In this document: positions 63,510-64,000 of the stretch, piece by piece
Position numbering within the stretch: position 1 is the first letter of the stretch
How the letters are laid out: the number at the start of each line of letters is the position of its first letter
Origin: an uncultured Maribacter sp.
GTDB taxonomy: Bacteria; Bacteroidota; Bacteroidia; Flavobacteriales; Flavobacteriaceae
Direction of reading: 5' to 3'
NCBI GenBank assembly: GCA_947498505.1
Contig: CANMKG010000002.1
Coordinates: 434,001 to 498,000 of the forward strand
Length of the DNA stretch: 64,000 bases
The notes under the pieces: generated by a model
The model's input: the letters and a program-made list of their open reading frames with translations, nothing else
Database searches by the model: none
What the model was told of the DNA's origin: nothing
Translations under genes and position numbers: made by a program

Positions 63510-64000
63510 CTACCCATAAACTTCTTTGACAAAGTTTTCGTAAGTAACTTCTTTAGTCTTCAAATTTACCTTTTCCTTGTAAAGTGTTAGTAGCTTTTGA
63601 CTCATAAGTTGTTCAGACAAACGTTTTACTTCGTCTTGGTTGCTCATTACTCTTGTAGCAATGTTGTCTAATTCTTCTTCCTGAGGGTTTAATTGACCAA
63701 ATTGAGCCATTTGAGATTTAATAAAACCTTTGGCAAATTCCTTTAACTCATCAAATTGAATTTGAATATCGTTGTCTTTAATAATTTTACCTTCTATTAG
63801 TTGGTAGCGTAAACCTTTTTCAGATTTTTCAAATTCTTCAACAGCTTCTTCCTCTGTTAATGGCTTTTCTCCTGTGGTTTTAATCCACTTGGTTAAAAAC
63901 GCCGTAGGAAGTTCAAATTTTGTATTATCTATAAAGTATTCAGTAACATCATTTAAAAGCTTTTGATCTGATTGTTGCTCAAACTGCTTTTCTGAATCTT
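63510..64000 (-). CDS. tig: Trigger factor, C-terminal part (5' end outside window)
   Basis: The minus-strand frame is open from the window edge to the stop at 63510–63512, leaving about 162 codons of the usual 440–450. The visible part is the C-terminal chaperone domain: QLLNDV-like and FELPTAFLTKWI at the start, a helical arm with AKGFIKSQMAQFG and EEELDNIATRVMSN, and an end KTKEVTYENFVKEVYG. Trigger factor binds the ribosome exit tunnel and shields nascent chains. Its place before clpP and clpX is the usual order. The first methionine in the window is internal and not the start. Confidence 0.94.
   Translation of the reverse strand, partial: DSEKQFEQQSDQKLLNDVTEYFIDNTKFELPTAFLTKWIKTTGEKPLTEEEAVEEFEKSEKGLRYQLIEGKIIKDNDIQIQFDELKEFAKGFIKSQMAQFGQLNPQEEELDNIATRVMSNQDEVKRLSEQLMSQKLLTLYKEKVNLKTKEVTYENFVKEVYG

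Overview
The window is chromosomal DNA from a member of the Bacteroidota, most likely a marine Flavobacteriaceae. The evidence is the low GC content, SprA, three PorP/SprF-type proteins and a gliding-motility C-terminal domain (type IX secretion and gliding), an energy transducer TonB with a proline-rich segment, DUF4270 and DUF2797 proteins, a FolK–deoxynucleoside kinase fusion, and promoters of the Bacteroidetes type (TTG, about 20 bases, TAnnTTTG). The species cannot be named from the sequence alone. I see no insertion sequence, prophage, CRISPR array or defence island. This is mostly core genome with envelope-related accessory genes.

Layout. 1–8.1 kb: 3' part of sprA, then gcvH, a VanZ-like gene and tonB. 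8.2–13.6 kb: a terminal-oxidase block with heme O synthase, two subunit III-type proteins, a subunit IV-type protein, a SCO-like protein without cysteine or histidine, a true SCO copper chaperone, a DUF420 protein and a small CxxC membrane protein. 13.7–23.2 kb: an eight-gene MacB-type export cluster. It is a duplicated permease–permease–adaptor module with one ATPase between the copies and one TolC-type protein at the end. 23.2–28.1 kb: tsaB, and on the minus strand mscS, a DUF255 thioredoxin-domain lipoprotein, dodecin and an NFU-type iron–sulfur scaffold. 28.2–35.2 kb: a lone PorP/SprF protein, a VWA lipoprotein, a LytS/LytTR-type two-component pair, a gamma carbonic anhydrase and fabD. 35.3–42.2 kb: a large Calx-beta/DUF11 surface protein with a type IX sorting domain, followed by its own PorP/SprF and an OmpA-family protein. 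42.2–48.0 kb, minus strand: a divergent Nramp-family transporter, an outer-membrane barrel overlapping a DUF4270 lipoprotein, and a sulfatase lipoprotein. 48.1–64 kb: tRNA-Gly and tRNA-Leu, mutS, a TrmH-type methyltransferase, folK–dNK, sppA, a queuosine-precursor transporter, an AsmA-like protein, a DUF2797 protein, a GH3-family protein, a small alpha/beta-hydrolase-like protein, then clpX, clpP and the end of tig on the minus strand.

How the genes work together. Much of the window serves the envelope. SprA is the type IX outer-membrane channel, and the 35–42 kb cluster looks like a client surface protein with its attachment partners. The 8–13 kb block makes, metallates and completes a heme-copper oxidase whose subunits I and II lie outside the window. 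The 13.7–23 kb cluster looks like a complete tripartite pump. The tig–clpP–clpX run is the usual protein quality-control cluster. The candidates that most deserve a second look are the duplicated ABC module with one ATPase, the SCO-like protein that has lost all metal ligands, the Nramp homologue without the DPGN motif, and the self-contained surface-protein cluster.
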